Origin: CAVZYN01 sp963779515
GTDB taxonomy: Bacteria; Pseudomonadota; Alphaproteobacteria; Rhizobiales; Hyphomicrobiaceae
NCBI GenBank assembly: GCA_963779515.1
Contig: CAVZYN010000009.1
Location: 248,001-312,000 of the forward strand
Direction of reading: 5' to 3'
Length of the DNA: 64,000 nucleotides
The translations under genes were made by a program, and so were the position numbers. Below are positions 52,617-62,400 of this stretch, piece after piece (the first letter of the stretch is position 1; each line of letters opens with the position of its first letter). The notes beneath the pieces are model-generated. The model had not been told where the DNA came from. It saw only the letters and a program-made list of their open reading frames with translations, and did no database searches.

Positions 52617-53204
52617 ATGGACACCGCCGTCGATTTGCCTAGCGGCTTGAAGCTCGAACGGCTCGGCGATGAGCCCGGTGCGAGGCATACGGCGGCGCGC
52701 ACGTTTTGCCTGGGTGTCATCAAGGAATTCTACGGTTTCGACTATCGGCCCGATTGGCACGGCGATCTCGACTCCCTCGAAAAACCGGCCGCACAATGCC
52801 ACTTCAGCACGGTCAATCGCGGCGCCTTTTGGATGGCGACCGAACCTAATGGATCGATCGCGGCATCGGCTGGTATCAAGCGCCTGAGCTGGCATCCGAA
52901 TGTGCTCGAGAGCCTGCCCGGACGATACCCGCGCCCCGAGGTGGTGGCGACGCTGATGCGTGCCTATGTGCGCAAGGATCTGCGTGGCGGCGGCGTCGGC
53001 CGCATGCTCAGCAATATTTGCGAGCGCGAGGCGCGCCGGCTCGGCTACGAGACAATCTATCTCCACGCAAGTGCGGATGCAGTAGCGACGATCGCTTTCT
53101 GGACTGCCCGCGGCTACACGCCGATTGGTGCATTCGGCTTCAGCATGCACTTCGATAAGTCCTTGCGTCAGGAACGGCCGTCAAGCCTGCTTGCACCAAT
53201 CTGA
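52617..53204 (+). CDS. GNAT-family N-acetyltransferase
   Basis: The 195-residue protein has the acetyl-CoA-binding motif A (VRKDLRGGGVGRMLSNICER) and motif B with IAFWTARGYTPIG. An N-terminal extension of about 80 residues includes ARTFCLGVIKEFYGF. It acetylates an unknown amine. It precedes the RcnA-like exporter by 12 bases, so the two are probably cotranscribed under the CsoR/RcnR repressor. Confidence 0.87.
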   Translation: MDTAVDLPSGLKLERLGDEPGARHTAARTFCLGVIKEFYGFDYRPDWHGDLDSLEKPAAQCHFSTVNRGAFWMATEPNGSIAASAGIKRLSWHPNVLESLPGRYPRPEVVATLMRAYVRKDLRGGGVGRMLSNICEREARRLGYETIYLHASADAVATIAFWTARGYTPIGAFGFSMHFDKSLRQERPSSLLAPI

Positions 53205-53216
53205 AAAGGAACCGTC

Positions 53217-54422
53217 TTGCTCAACTTTCAGGATCTGCTTGCCCAAGGCGCGCAAAACGCGTGGCTGTTCGTGCCGACGGCGATCATGCTCGGCGCCTTG
53301 CACGGCCTCGAGCCGGGCCATTCAAAAACACTGATGGCAGCCTTTATCGTCGCCATTCGCGGCACAGTGTTCCAAGCGTTTCTGCTCGGTATCGCGGCCA
53401 CGATATCTCACACGCTCGTCGTCTGGGCGATCGCGATCGGCGGGATGTATCTTTGGAAAGGTCTCAATCCGGAACGCGCGGAAGCATGGTTGCAGCTGGT
53501 GTCGGCGATCATCATCATCGGCGTCGCCCTGTGGATGTTCTGGCGCATAAGGAAAGACAATCAGGAAGCCGCGAGCGCCAAGGCAAAGGCTGATGCCTAT
53601 GATTCTGCGAATGCCGGTCGCGCGACGGCCAAGCGCGTTGATACCGGTCACGGTTTCATGGCGGTCGAAATCGATGGAGATGGAGCCTCGGCGCGGTGGC
53701 GCATCAAAGTACTGGGCGGCGATAAATGGCAAGGCGAGTACGTCACGCTCGTGACCGAGCGCGCCAACGGGAGCAAGCAGACATTCACGTTCCTCGATAG
53801 AGACGGGTACATGGAGTCGGCTGAAACCGTTCCCGCGCCGTTCGACTTCAAGGCCCGGCTCATTCTCGATCACGGCGACCATGCGCACGAACAGGAGATC
53901 GCCTTCGGTTCGGCGGACAACGCATTTGCGTCGATGGAGCACGATCACATGGATGCGCATGCGCGCGGGCATATGGAGGACATCAAGAAGCGCTTTGCGG
54001 GCCGTGGCAATGTGACCAACGGCCAGATCATCATGTTCGGTTTGACGGGAGGACTGATCCCCTGTCCCGCGGCGATCACGGTGCTGTTGCTGTGTCTGCA
54101 GTTGAAAGAGATCACGCTCGGCGCGGCGCTGGTGTTCTGCTTCTCGATCGGATTGGCGATCACACTGGTCGGGGTGGGTACAATCGCTGCGCTCAGCGTT
54201 GGTCAGGTTGCGAGCCGGACCAGCTGGTTCTCGACGATCGCCGCGCGAGCCCCCTACTTTTCCAGCGGCCTCATTCTTTTGGTTGGCATCTACATGGCCA
54301 TTCATGGCCTGGCCGGGATCCGATCGCACAAGACTGCTGAACAGGCGCCGGCGGCGTCGCAGATCACCGTGGCCATGCCGCTGTTGCGAAATGGCGAGGA
54401 GCGGTACCGCACACATCCTTGA
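53217..54422 (+). CDS. rcnA: RcnA-like nickel/cobalt exporter with an inserted histidine-rich domain
   Basis: The 401-residue protein starts at a TTG and has six hydrophobic segments with the NicO/RcnA motif LGALHGLEPGHSKTLMAAF and FGLTGGLIPCPAAITVLLL. Between segments three and four, about residues 140-250, it carries an insert with beta-like sequence and DHGDHAHEQEIAFGSADNAF, then MEHDHMDAHARGHMED. The insert is much longer than the His loop of E. coli RcnA and shares the HGDH motif with the protein at 51522. It pumps Ni or Co out of the cytoplasm. Confidence 0.88.
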   Translation: MLNFQDLLAQGAQNAWLFVPTAIMLGALHGLEPGHSKTLMAAFIVAIRGTVFQAFLLGIAATISHTLVVWAIAIGGMYLWKGLNPERAEAWLQLVSAIIIIGVALWMFWRIRKDNQEAASAKAKADAYDSANAGRATAKRVDTGHGFMAVEIDGDGASARWRIKVLGGDKWQGEYVTLVTERANGSKQTFTFLDRDGYMESAETVPAPFDFKARLILDHGDHAHEQEIAFGSADNAFASMEHDHMDAHARGHMEDIKKRFAGRGNVTNGQIIMFGLTGGLIPCPAAITVLLLCLQLKEITLGAALVFCFSIGLAITLVGVGTIAALSVGQVASRTSWFSTIAARAPYFSSGLILLVGIYMAIHGLAGIRSHKTAEQAPAASQITVAMPLLRNGEERYRTHP

Positions 54423-54513
54423 ACTTGTATTTGCGCCTGACAGACGTCAATCTGCCCGAGTTTGCGGCCTTAGGATCGGACACGAGAACTCGAGCCCCAC
54501 CGGAGTAGTGAAG

Positions 54514-56006
54514 ATGCGTACACTCGCAGCAACGACGTCATTCCTGTTGATGACGGCGGCCTCCGCTTATGCGCAAGGCAGGATCGTTGTCGCTGAAAAT
54601 TTCGCGCCGCGGGCCGGGTTCGCGCTGGAAACGGACGACGCACAAGTTCTCACGCGGGCCGGTTGTCTCGAGGCGCTCGCCCGTGTCGACCACGACGGAA
54701 CGCTGAAGCCCGCGCTCGCGGCATCCTGGACGCAGACATCACCCGTAACGTGGGAATTTACATTGCGGAGTGGTGTCAAGTTCCAGGACGGACAGCCGCT
54801 CAGCGCGGACGGCGTCGCATCGGCTCTCACTGCGACGTTGATGGCCAAGACGCCCTCGCGCGGCTTCTCTCCGCGCGTCGTCAAGTCGGTCGAGGTGGGC
54901 GGGGCCAACGTGGTGCGCGTAACCACGCCCAGCCCATCGCTGCTGGTGCCCTTCATCATGGCAAGCCCCAACACCGGCATACTCGCGCCGGGCGCCGTCG
55001 CCGATGGAAAGGTCAATCCGATTGGCAAATGTTCCGGCCCGTTCGCGATTACAGAGGTCAACGGCCAGCAGAATCTCAAGGTGAAGCGCAATGAAAGTTG
55101 GTGGGGCGGCAAGGTGACGTTCGCCGAAGCCGAGGTGAGGTTCCTGCCCGACGCCAACGTGCGCGCCACGCAGGTCCGATCCGGCGAATCTCACATCGGC
55201 CGTACCGTTCCGGCGTCCACACTCGCGCAGATCAAGCGCGGTCCGGGCACAACGATCGTGTCGATCGATACGCCCCGCACCACCCAGATGCTGATCAACA
55301 CCAAGAAGGCGCCGCTCGACAACGTGAAGGTGCGCCAAGCGCTGCAAGCGGCGCTCGATCTCAAGGCTATCGCCGCAAGCCTTTACGAAGGCTCCGTCGA
55401 GCCGGCCATCGGTCCGTTCGCACCGCACGAGCCGTGGGCGCCGAAGGGCGTGCAAAGCCTGCGGCGTTCGATGTTGCCAAGGCCAAGGCGTTGCTTGCCG
55501 AAGCCGGGATCGCGCCCGGCAGCTTGACACTCGAGCTTTTGGCGTACTCCGAGAAGGCCGAGTTCAAGGATCTATCGGCGATCATTCAGGAGCAGCTCAA
55601 GGCCATCGGCGTAACAGTCAATATCCGGCTCGCCGCCTACGCGGCATTGGAGCCCGACATGCTCGCTGGCAAGTACGACATCGCGCTGCTGTCGCGCAGC
55701 CACTTGACCGACGTCGCCGATCCGTTGGCGTTTCTCACCTCGGACTATACCTGCAAGGGCGGCTACAACCTCTCGCAATACTGCGATACGGCCATGGACG
55801 ATGCGCTTGCCAAAGCCGCCGGCGAGCCCGACGTGGCTAAGCGCCACCAGATCTACGCGGCGGCCGCGAAGACGTTGCAGGAGCGCGCCGTCAATGTCTT
55901 CATCATCCACGAGCGCGGCAACGATGCGGTGTCGAGCAAGGTGAAGGGGTATGCCCTGCATCCGCTTTATCACTACACGCTCACCGCGGGGTTAGCCGTC
56001 GAGTAG
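54514..56006 (+). pseudogene. Nickel/peptide ABC transporter substrate-binding protein (family 5), frameshifted
   Basis: The frame from 54514 has a signal peptide (MRTLAATTSFLLMTAASAYA) and a family 5 binding-protein body (TWEFTLRSGVKFQDGQPLSA; RQALQAALDLKAIAASLYEG). One base is missing near 55460, after HEPWAPKG, and the second frame continues KPAAFDVAKAKALLAEAGIA to the stop at 56006. The protein is of the NikA/DppA type. It begins the five-gene importer region next to a Ni/Co exporter, so nickel or a metal chelate is a plausible cargo. Confidence 0.83.
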
Positions 56007-56059
56007 CGTTCACGTAATGAGTGGGATCCGAGCGGTCGAAATGGGAAAGGCAGCATGAG

Positions 56060-57008
56060 ATGTGGCGGTTCGCGTTTCGCCGGTTATTCATGCTGCTGCT
56101 CACCTTGTTTGTCGTCTCGGTCATCGCGTTCCTGGTGCCTTATGTGTCGCCCGGCGATCCAGCACTGATGATCCTGCGCTCGCGCGTCGCTGAACTGGCG
56201 ACTGATCCCGCCACCGTCGCCGCGCTGCGAGCTGAGTTTGGCCTGGATCGGCCGTTGGTCACCCAGTACCTCGGCTGGCTCGGCAGCGCACTGCGCGGCG
56301 ACTTTCGGTTATTCCTTCACCAGCCGCGCGCCTGTTGCCGGTGAAATTGGTCGCGCCGTCCTTGTTTCGTTCACGCTCGCCATGTCGGCGCTGGCGGCGG
56401 CGCTGCTGGTCGCCTTGCCGCTCGGCACGCTCGCGGCCACGAAGCCCGGCGGAAAGATCGACGCGTTTGCAACGCTGTTGACGCAGACATTGATTGCCGT
56501 GCCGGAGTATTGGCTGGCGCCGATGGGCATCCTGGTGTTCGCTCTTTGGCTCGGCTGGTTGCCGTCGGCCGGATGGGGTTCGCCGTCGTCCGTCATTCTG
56601 CCGGCACTGGTGCTGTCGTTCCGGCCGATGGCCTATTTCACGCGCGTCGACCGCGCCGCCATGATCGACGTGCTGCAGGCGCCATACATTACGGCCGCCC
56701 GCAGCCGCGGCCTCAGCCTCGGCGAGACGGTGGTGCGCCATGGTCTTCGCAACGGCGCGCAGCCGGTCGTCACGCTGTTCGGGCTGTGGCTCGCGGGTTT
56801 GCTCGGCGGCTCCATGGTGATCGAGGTGATCTTCGCCATTCCCGGCATGGGCCGGCTAATCTACGATGGCGTCGTCAACAAGGACATGCCGATGCTTCAG
56901 GCCGGCTTCGTCGCCATCGTGGCGCTGTCGGTGCTCATCAATACGGTCGCCGACATCGCCTATGCAGCCCTCAATCCGATGGTGAGGTATGACCGCGCCA
57001 GCGGATGA
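56060..57008 (+). pseudogene. ABC transporter permease, DppB/NikB-like, frameshifted
   Basis: The frame from 56060 starts MWRFAFRRLFMLLLTLFVVS and reaches LGSALRGDF. After one extra T in TTT near 56306 the second frame continues GYSFTSRAPVAGEIGRAVLV to the stop. The conserved DppB features are present: AEFGLDRPLVTQYLGWL, and the EAA-like AARSRGLSLGETVVRHGLRN. It would form half of the channel with the next gene, which it overlaps by 20 bases. Confidence 0.83.
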
Positions 57009-57889
57009 GACTGTCGCCCCGCCAGTCCTGCGGCTGCATCCGGCGAAGCAGTCCTTGCTTCGCGGCCTCGTCGACGGGCATCACGGCTGGACGTTCCGGA
57101 TCGGGCTCGTGCTCTTCACGGCGATCATCCCTGTTCTCTGCTAGCGCCGCTGCTGGTCTCCGCACGATCCCGCCGCGCAGAGCCTGTTGCGGCGTTTCTC
57201 GACACCTTCCGCGCAATACTGGCTCGGCACCGATCATCTCGGCCGCGACGTTGCTCAGCCGGCTGCTGATGGGCGGCCGCTTTGCCCTGGTGATCGCCGC
57301 CGTGACGCTGGTTCTGTCCTGCGTCATCGGCACATCATCGGCGTCGTCAGCGCGCGCGTCGGCGGGAAGGTGGACGAAGTCGCCATGCGCGCCGTCGATC
57401 TGCTGATCTCGTTTCCCGATGTCATCGTCGCCGTGTTTCTCACGGCAATTCTCGGCACCGGCATCGGCACGCTCATCCTGGCGCTGACCATCGTCGGCTG
57501 GACGCCGTTCGCCCGGCTCGCGCGCGGCCTCGCGCTCGAGATCAACAGTCGTGACTACATCCGCGCCGCCGAAATCCTCGGCTGCTCGCGCAGCTTTCAT
57601 CATCTTCCGCCACATCATTCCGAATGCAATGCGCCCAATCGCGGCGATGTCGTTCCTGCGCTTCGGCCACAAGTTGATCACGGTCGGCGGGCTGTCGTTC
57701 ATCGGCCTCGGCGTGCAGCCGCCGACGCCGGACTGGGCCGCGATGATGGCGGAGGCGCAGCCGTTCCTCGAGCGAGCACCCTGGCTCGTCGTCTGTCCCG
57801 GGCTTGCGATTTTTCTGACCGCTTTGAGCGTGACCTGGATCGGCCAGGGTCTCGAACCGCCGGCGGAAGCGTCGGGAGCGCTATCGTGA
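56989..57889 (+). pseudogene. ABC transporter permease, DppC/NikC-like, about five frameshifts
   Basis: The frame from 56989 (MTAPADETVAPPVLRLHPAK) reaches AIIPVL and then hits a stop. Correcting one missing base near 57143 and one extra near 57167 restores LAPLLVSPHDPAAQSLLRRF. One extra near 57255 gives SRLLMGGRFALVIAAVTLVL, one missing near 57333 gives IIGVVSARVGGKVDEVAMRA, and one extra near 57593 gives FIIFRHIIPNAMRPIAAMSF to the stop. The conserved landmarks GTDHLGRDV and EILGCSR are intact. Such a run of compensating indels without substitutions points to sequence error more than decay. Confidence 0.78.
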
Positions 57890-58928
57890 GCGCAGCCGGA
57901 GCAGATCTGGTTGCGACGGCCGCCGGCGCCGCGGGTCAAACGCTCCTCGACCTCGAGCAGCGTGAGCATCGCGCTGTCATCGGGTCACGGCAGCACACGC
58001 TCATCGACCGGCTCAGCCTCACGGTCGCCACGGGCGAGACGGTGGCGCTGGTCGGCGAGTCGGGCTCCGGCAAGAGCCTCACGGCCCGCGCGATCATGGG
58101 TCTGCTGCCGGCCCGCATTCGCGTGGTGTCCGGCGTCCATCCGGCTGGACGGCGAGGATCTCGCGTCCCTGTCGCCGCGCGCGATGAACGCGATCCGCGG
58201 CCGGCGCATCGGCATGATGTTCCAACAGCCGCAACAGATGCTCGATCCGACATGCCGGGTCGGCCCGCAGGTCGTCGAAGCGCTGCGTAAGCATCGCGGC
58301 CTGCCGGCGGCGGCGGCGCACACGCGAATGATCGAGCTGTTGCGCGACGTTGGCATTGCCGATCCGGAGCAGCGCGCGCGCGCCTATGCCTTCGAGCTTT
58401 CCGGCGGTCTCGCTCAGCGCGTGATGATCGCCGCGGCGCTTAGCGCCGATCCCGACCTCCTGATCGCCGACGAGCCGACGACCGCGCTCGACGTCACGGT
58501 GCAGGCGCAGATCCTGCGGCTCCTCGACGAGCAGCGCCGCAAGCGTCACATGGCGATCTTGCTCATCTCGCACGATCTCGTCGATCGTCTCGGCCGTCGC
58601 CTCGCGCGTGGTGGTGATGTACGCCGGCCGCATCGTCGAGGAGGGGCCGACGGCGCGTATCCTCGGCGCGCCACGCCATCCCTACACAAAAGCGCTGGTG
58701 GACAGTTCACTGTTGCAACCGAACGCCAGTGGTCTGTTGGCCTCGATCCGCGGGAGCCTGACGGCGGAAAGCCGGACCGGTCGTGGTTGCCGGTTCCACC
58801 CACGTTGCGACGTAGCGCAGACCTTGGGCCAACCGTGTCAGTGCTCGCACTTGGAGCCTGAGCTCAGGCCGTTGGCGGACGGCGCCCGCTGCAGATGCTG
58901 GGCGGTTGAACTGGCGGACAAGACCTAG
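57886..58928 (+). pseudogene. ABC transporter ATP-binding protein, DppD/NikD-like, two frameshifts
   Basis: A GTG at 57886 overlapping the previous stop begins MSAAGADLVATAAGAAGQTL. Walker A is GESGSGKSLTARA. One extra base near 58137 precedes SIRLDGEDLASLSPRAMNAI, the signature is LSGGLAQRVMIAAAL and Walker B is LLIADEPTTALD. A second extra base near 58580 precedes IVSAVASRVVVMYAGRIVEE, ending in the cysteine-containing oligopeptide extension CRFHPRCD. Only one ATPase is present; a DppF/NikE partner is missing from the operon. Confidence 0.82.
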
Positions 58929-58935
58929 ATTTCAA

Positions 58936-59361
58936 CTAGTGCCGCTCGTGCAGGCAATGCTTGTGGTTCGCCAGAACGTCGATGATGCGGCAATCGGCGA
59001 CCACGCCTTTTTGGCATTCCGTGATCATGCGTGCGACTTCGGTCTTGAGCGCCTTCAGCCGCCGAATTCTGCTCTCGATTTCGAGCAGATGGCGCTGCGC
59101 AATCTCGTCAACCTCGCGGCAATGGCGGTCGGGCTGATCGCCGAGTTCCAGGAGTTGGCGAATGTCGTCGACTTCGAATCCCAACTCACGAGCATGGCGG
59201 ATAAATCGCAACCTCTTCACAGTCTGCTGGCCGTAGAGCCGGCGGTTCAATTCGGTGCGCTCTGGCTTTGGCAGCAGGCCGACGCTCTCGTAGTAGCGAA
59301 TGGTCGGGACCTTCACCCCCGTGGCTGCGGCGAGGGCGCCGATCGCAATATCTTGTGGCAT
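58936..59361 (-). CDS. MerR-family heavy-metal-responsive regulator (ZntR/CadR-like)
   Basis: The 141-residue protein has a MerR helix-turn-helix (AAATGVKVPTIRYYESVGLL) and dimerisation helix. Cysteines 81, 116, 124 and 136, with the C-terminal HKHCLHERH, form a metal-binding set like that of ZntR, CadR or PbrR. It is divergent from the P1B-ATPase gene and would activate it at the long-spacer promoter between them. It is the standard regulator and pump pair. Confidence 0.92.
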   Translation of the reverse strand: MPQDIAIGALAAATGVKVPTIRYYESVGLLPKPERTELNRRLYGQQTVKRLRFIRHARELGFEVDDIRQLLELGDQPDRHCREVDEIAQRHLLEIESRIRRLKALKTEVARMITECQKGVVADCRIIDVLANHKHCLHERH

Positions 59362-59371
59362 ATTTGGCCTC

Positions 59372-59402
59372 TTGATCCTCTAGTGGCTAGAGAATGTATC
59401 TA
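59372..59402 (+). promoter_or_regulatory. MerR-type promoter with 19-base spacer upstream of the P1B-ATPase gene
   Basis: TTGATC (59372-59377) and TATCTA (59397-59402) are separated by 19 bases, longer than the usual 17, as required for activation by MerR proteins. The spacer contains CTCTAG-TGG-CTAGAG, a perfect inverted repeat that is the likely regulator site. The -10 overlaps an upstream ATG (59394), which supports the later start at 59427. Confidence 0.82.
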
Positions 59403-59426
59403 TCCGGCCAATCCAAGCAAGAGGCC

Positions 59427-62291
59427 ATGAAAATGACCGATACAGCCCAGGCCACTTCCGAGAGCCAATTCCGCATCGGCGGGATGGATTGCGCCAGTTG
59501 CGCCGCAAAAATCGACACGGCCGTCCGCCGAATCAATGGCATTTCGGACGTTGCGGTCTCGGTCGCAGCGGGAACCATGCGGGTCACACACAATTTGGGC
59601 GAGGTGATCAGCCCGCGTGTCTTCAAAGTGGTGGAAGCCCTGGGATATACGGTTGCGCCATTGGCGCCACGAGTGCGGGACGTGCCCACTCTGCGATCCG
59701 CGGTTCATGAGCGCCATCAGGCCGATGGGCACGTTCACGGGCCGAATTGCGCGCACGACCACGCGCACGATCATGGTCACTCGCACGGCCACGATCATGC
59801 CGCCGGGCATGTGCACGGCCCGGAGTGCAAGCATGACCATGCCGAGGTTCAAGGCCACGCCCGCGATCATGGTCACACTCACGGCCACGATCATGCCGAG
59901 GGTCATAGTCACGCCCGTGATCACGGCCACTCGCACGACGGCCACCTTCATGCCGCCGGGCATGTCCATGGGCCAAACTGCACGCACGATCACGGCCACG
60001 ATCACGGCCATGATCATGGTCCCAATCGTGGCGTCAGTGCTGGGCATAAGCTCCGCCTGCAAAACGAAGCGATGGAAAGCCGCTTTCGAATTGGCGGCAT
60101 GGATTGCGCCAGCTGTGCCAGCAAGGTCGATACGGCGGTGCGCCGCATTGCGGGAGTTCGCGATGTCGCCGTATCCGTCGCCGCCGGTACGATGCGCGTG
60201 ACCCACACAATCGACGCCGCCGTCGGTTCGAACATCAACAAAGCCGTCACGGCTCTCGGCTACTCCGTTGCACCACTTGCGGCGCGCGGTGCGGCTTCTG
60301 CCACGGCGGATCGCGTCCGTTCGTCGGGAGACGGGCATGTCCATGGTCCCGATTGCGCCCACGATCATGCGCGCCCCCACGAGGCACAACATGGGCATGA
60401 CCATGCACATGCCCTTCTGGACGGGCCCTGGTGGCAAACGCCCAAAGCCCGTCTGACGCTGGCGTGTGCCGTCGCCATTGCCATGGCGTATGTGGTGACC
60501 CTGGCAGTACCGGCACTCGGCAGTTGGCCGTATGTGGCGGCCATGGCCATCGGGCTGGTGCCGATCGCGCGGCGCGCCTATCAAGCCGGCCGGGCAGGGA
60601 CACCATTTTCCATCGAGACTTTGATGACGATCGCGGCGGTCGGCGCCGTCTTCATCGGTGCGGCGGAAGAGGCCGCGGCTGTCGTCGTGCTGTTCCTGAT
60701 CGGCGAAATGCTGGAGGGTGTCGCGGCGGGGCGGGCGCGGGCGAGCATCCACGCCTTGACTGCACTCGTGCCAAAGACGGCGCTGGTGGAGCGGTCCGGA
60801 TCGACGACGGAAGTGCCGGCCGACAGCCTACGCATTGGGGAGACAATTCTTGTCCGGCCGGGCGACCGCATGCCGGCGGATGGCGAAATCGTTGCTGGCG
60901 AAAGTTCCATCGACGAGGCGCCCGTGACGGGCGAGTCGATGCCGCAAAACAAAAAAGCCGGTGACGCTGTCTTCGCCGGCACCATCAATCTTGATGGCGC
61001 CTTGCGCGTGCGCGTCACATCGGCGGCGGATGACAACACCATCGCGCGCGTCGTCCGTCTCGTCGAAGAGGCACAGGAGGCCAAGGCGCCAACAGAGCGC
61101 TTCATCGACCGCTTTGCGAGATACTACACGCCGGCCGTTCTTGTCGCCGGAGCGCTGGTCGCGATCGTGCCGCCACTGCTCTTCGGTGGCGCATGGAGCG
61201 CGTGGATCTACAAGGGACTTGCGATTCTCCTGATCGGTTGCCCCTGCGCCCTCGTCATTTCGGTGCCTGCCGCCATCGCCGCGGGGCTCGCGTCAGGCGC
61301 ACGGCGCGGATTGCTGCTCAAGGGTGGCGCCGTGCTCGAAACCATGGGCAAGGTCACAACGGTTGCGTTCGATAAGACAGGGACCCTCACCGAGGGCCGT
61401 CCCACTGTCACGGACATCGTCGCCCTAGGCCGCACGGACAGCGAAATCCTGGCGATCGCGGCAGCGCTCGAATTGGGTTCGAGCCATCCGCTTGCCAAGG
61501 CCATTCTCAATCGGGCCAAGGCGGACGGAGTCAAAGTGCCGGCTGCTACGGGCCTTGCCGCCATGAATGGAAAGGGCGTCGTCGGCATGGTCGATGGTAC
61601 ACATTGGATGTTCGGATCGCCGAAAGACGCCGAGGGTCGTGGCGTTTCTCTCGATGAACTGCGATCGCGGATCACCGCACTCAATGATGCCGGCAAGACA
61701 GTCTCGGTTCTGACTGCGGGGAACACGGTTGCGGGCTTGTTTGCCATGCGTGACGAGCCTCGTGCCGACGCCAAGGCCGGCATCGAGGCGCTTGCTGCGC
61801 AAGGAATCCGATCCATCATGCTGACGGGTGACAACCGCCGCACGGCCGATGCAATCGCGCGGTCACTCGGAGTCGAAGCGCGATCGGAATTGCTGCCCGA
61901 AGACAAGCTACGGCTGGTCGAAGACTTCAAGCGTGCGGGTGCCATCGTCGCCAAGGTCGGTGACGGGATCAACGATGCGCCGGCGCTCGCCGCGGCACAC
62001 GTTGGTATCGCCATGGGGGGTGGAACTGATGTTGCTCTGGAGACGGGTGATGCGGCCGTGCTGCATGGCCGCGTCGGCGACGTCGCGGCGATGGTCGACC
62101 TGTCGCGACGCACCATGGCGAACATCCGCAGCAACATCGTCATTGCGCTCGGGCTGAAGGCCTTCTTCCTGGTGACGACTGTGCTCGGGGTCACAGGGCT
62201 CTGGCCGGCTATTCTTGCCGATACCGGTGCGACTGTCCTTGTCACATTGAACGCGCTTCGTCTGCTCCAAGTGCCGCGCACCGCCGCTTGA
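59427..62291 (+). CDS. Zn/Cd/Pb-translocating P1B-type ATPase with duplicated His-rich HMA region
   Basis: The 954-residue pump has two heavy-metal-associated domains (GMDCASC at about residues 20-25 and again near 228-233), each followed by a histidine-rich stretch (HDHAHDHGHSHGHDH types). The core then follows: the CPC metal site (about 605), the phosphorylated DKTGT (about 649) and GDGINDAPALA. It exports zinc, cadmium or lead from the cytoplasm. The ATG at 59427 or 59433 is preferred to that at 59394, which is inside the promoter. The divergent MerR gene regulates it. Confidence 0.93.
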   Translation: MKMTDTAQATSESQFRIGGMDCASCAAKIDTAVRRINGISDVAVSVAAGTMRVTHNLGEVISPRVFKVVEALGYTVAPLAPRVRDVPTLRSAVHERHQADGHVHGPNCAHDHAHDHGHSHGHDHAAGHVHGPECKHDHAEVQGHARDHGHTHGHDHAEGHSHARDHGHSHDGHLHAAGHVHGPNCTHDHGHDHGHDHGPNRGVSAGHKLRLQNEAMESRFRIGGMDCASCASKVDTAVRRIAGVRDVAVSVAAGTMRVTHTIDAAVGSNINKAVTALGYSVAPLAARGAASATADRVRSSGDGHVHGPDCAHDHARPHEAQHGHDHAHALLDGPWWQTPKARLTLACAVAIAMAYVVTLAVPALGSWPYVAAMAIGLVPIARRAYQAGRAGTPFSIETLMTIAAVGAVFIGAAEEAAAVVVLFLIGEMLEGVAAGRARASIHALTALVPKTALVERSGSTTEVPADSLRIGETILVRPGDRMPADGEIVAGESSIDEAPVTGESMPQNKKAGDAVFAGTINLDGALRVRVTSAADDNTIARVVRLVEEAQEAKAPTERFIDRFARYYTPAVLVAGALVAIVPPLLFGGAWSAWIYKGLAILLIGCPCALVISVPAAIAAGLASGARRGLLLKGGAVLETMGKVTTVAFDKTGTLTEGRPTVTDIVALGRTDSEILAIAAALELGSSHPLAKAILNRAKADGVKVPAATGLAAMNGKGVVGMVDGTHWMFGSPKDAEGRGVSLDELRSRITALNDAGKTVSVLTAGNTVAGLFAMRDEPRADAKAGIEALAAQGIRSIMLTGDNRRTADAIARSLGVEARSELLPEDKLRLVEDFKRAGAIVAKVGDGINDAPALAAAHVGIAMGGGTDVALETGDAAVLHGRVGDVAAMVDLSRRTMANIRSNIVIALGLKAFFLVTTVLGVTGLWPAILADTGATVLVTLNALRLLQVPRTAA

Positions 62292-62400
62292 GCAAGGCAG
62301 GAGCCCTACTATTCGCTGCGCAGAGCCTCTTTCGCTTTGTGCCATGTCCATGTGGTTCGTCCCCGGTGACGACCGGGTACGCGGGAAGACGGCGCCCGAG

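Noticed and set aside
59400..60752. Antisense 450-codon frame opposite the P1B-ATPase N-terminus
   Set aside because: It is the mirror of the His-rich and HMA coding sequence and has no recognisable domain.
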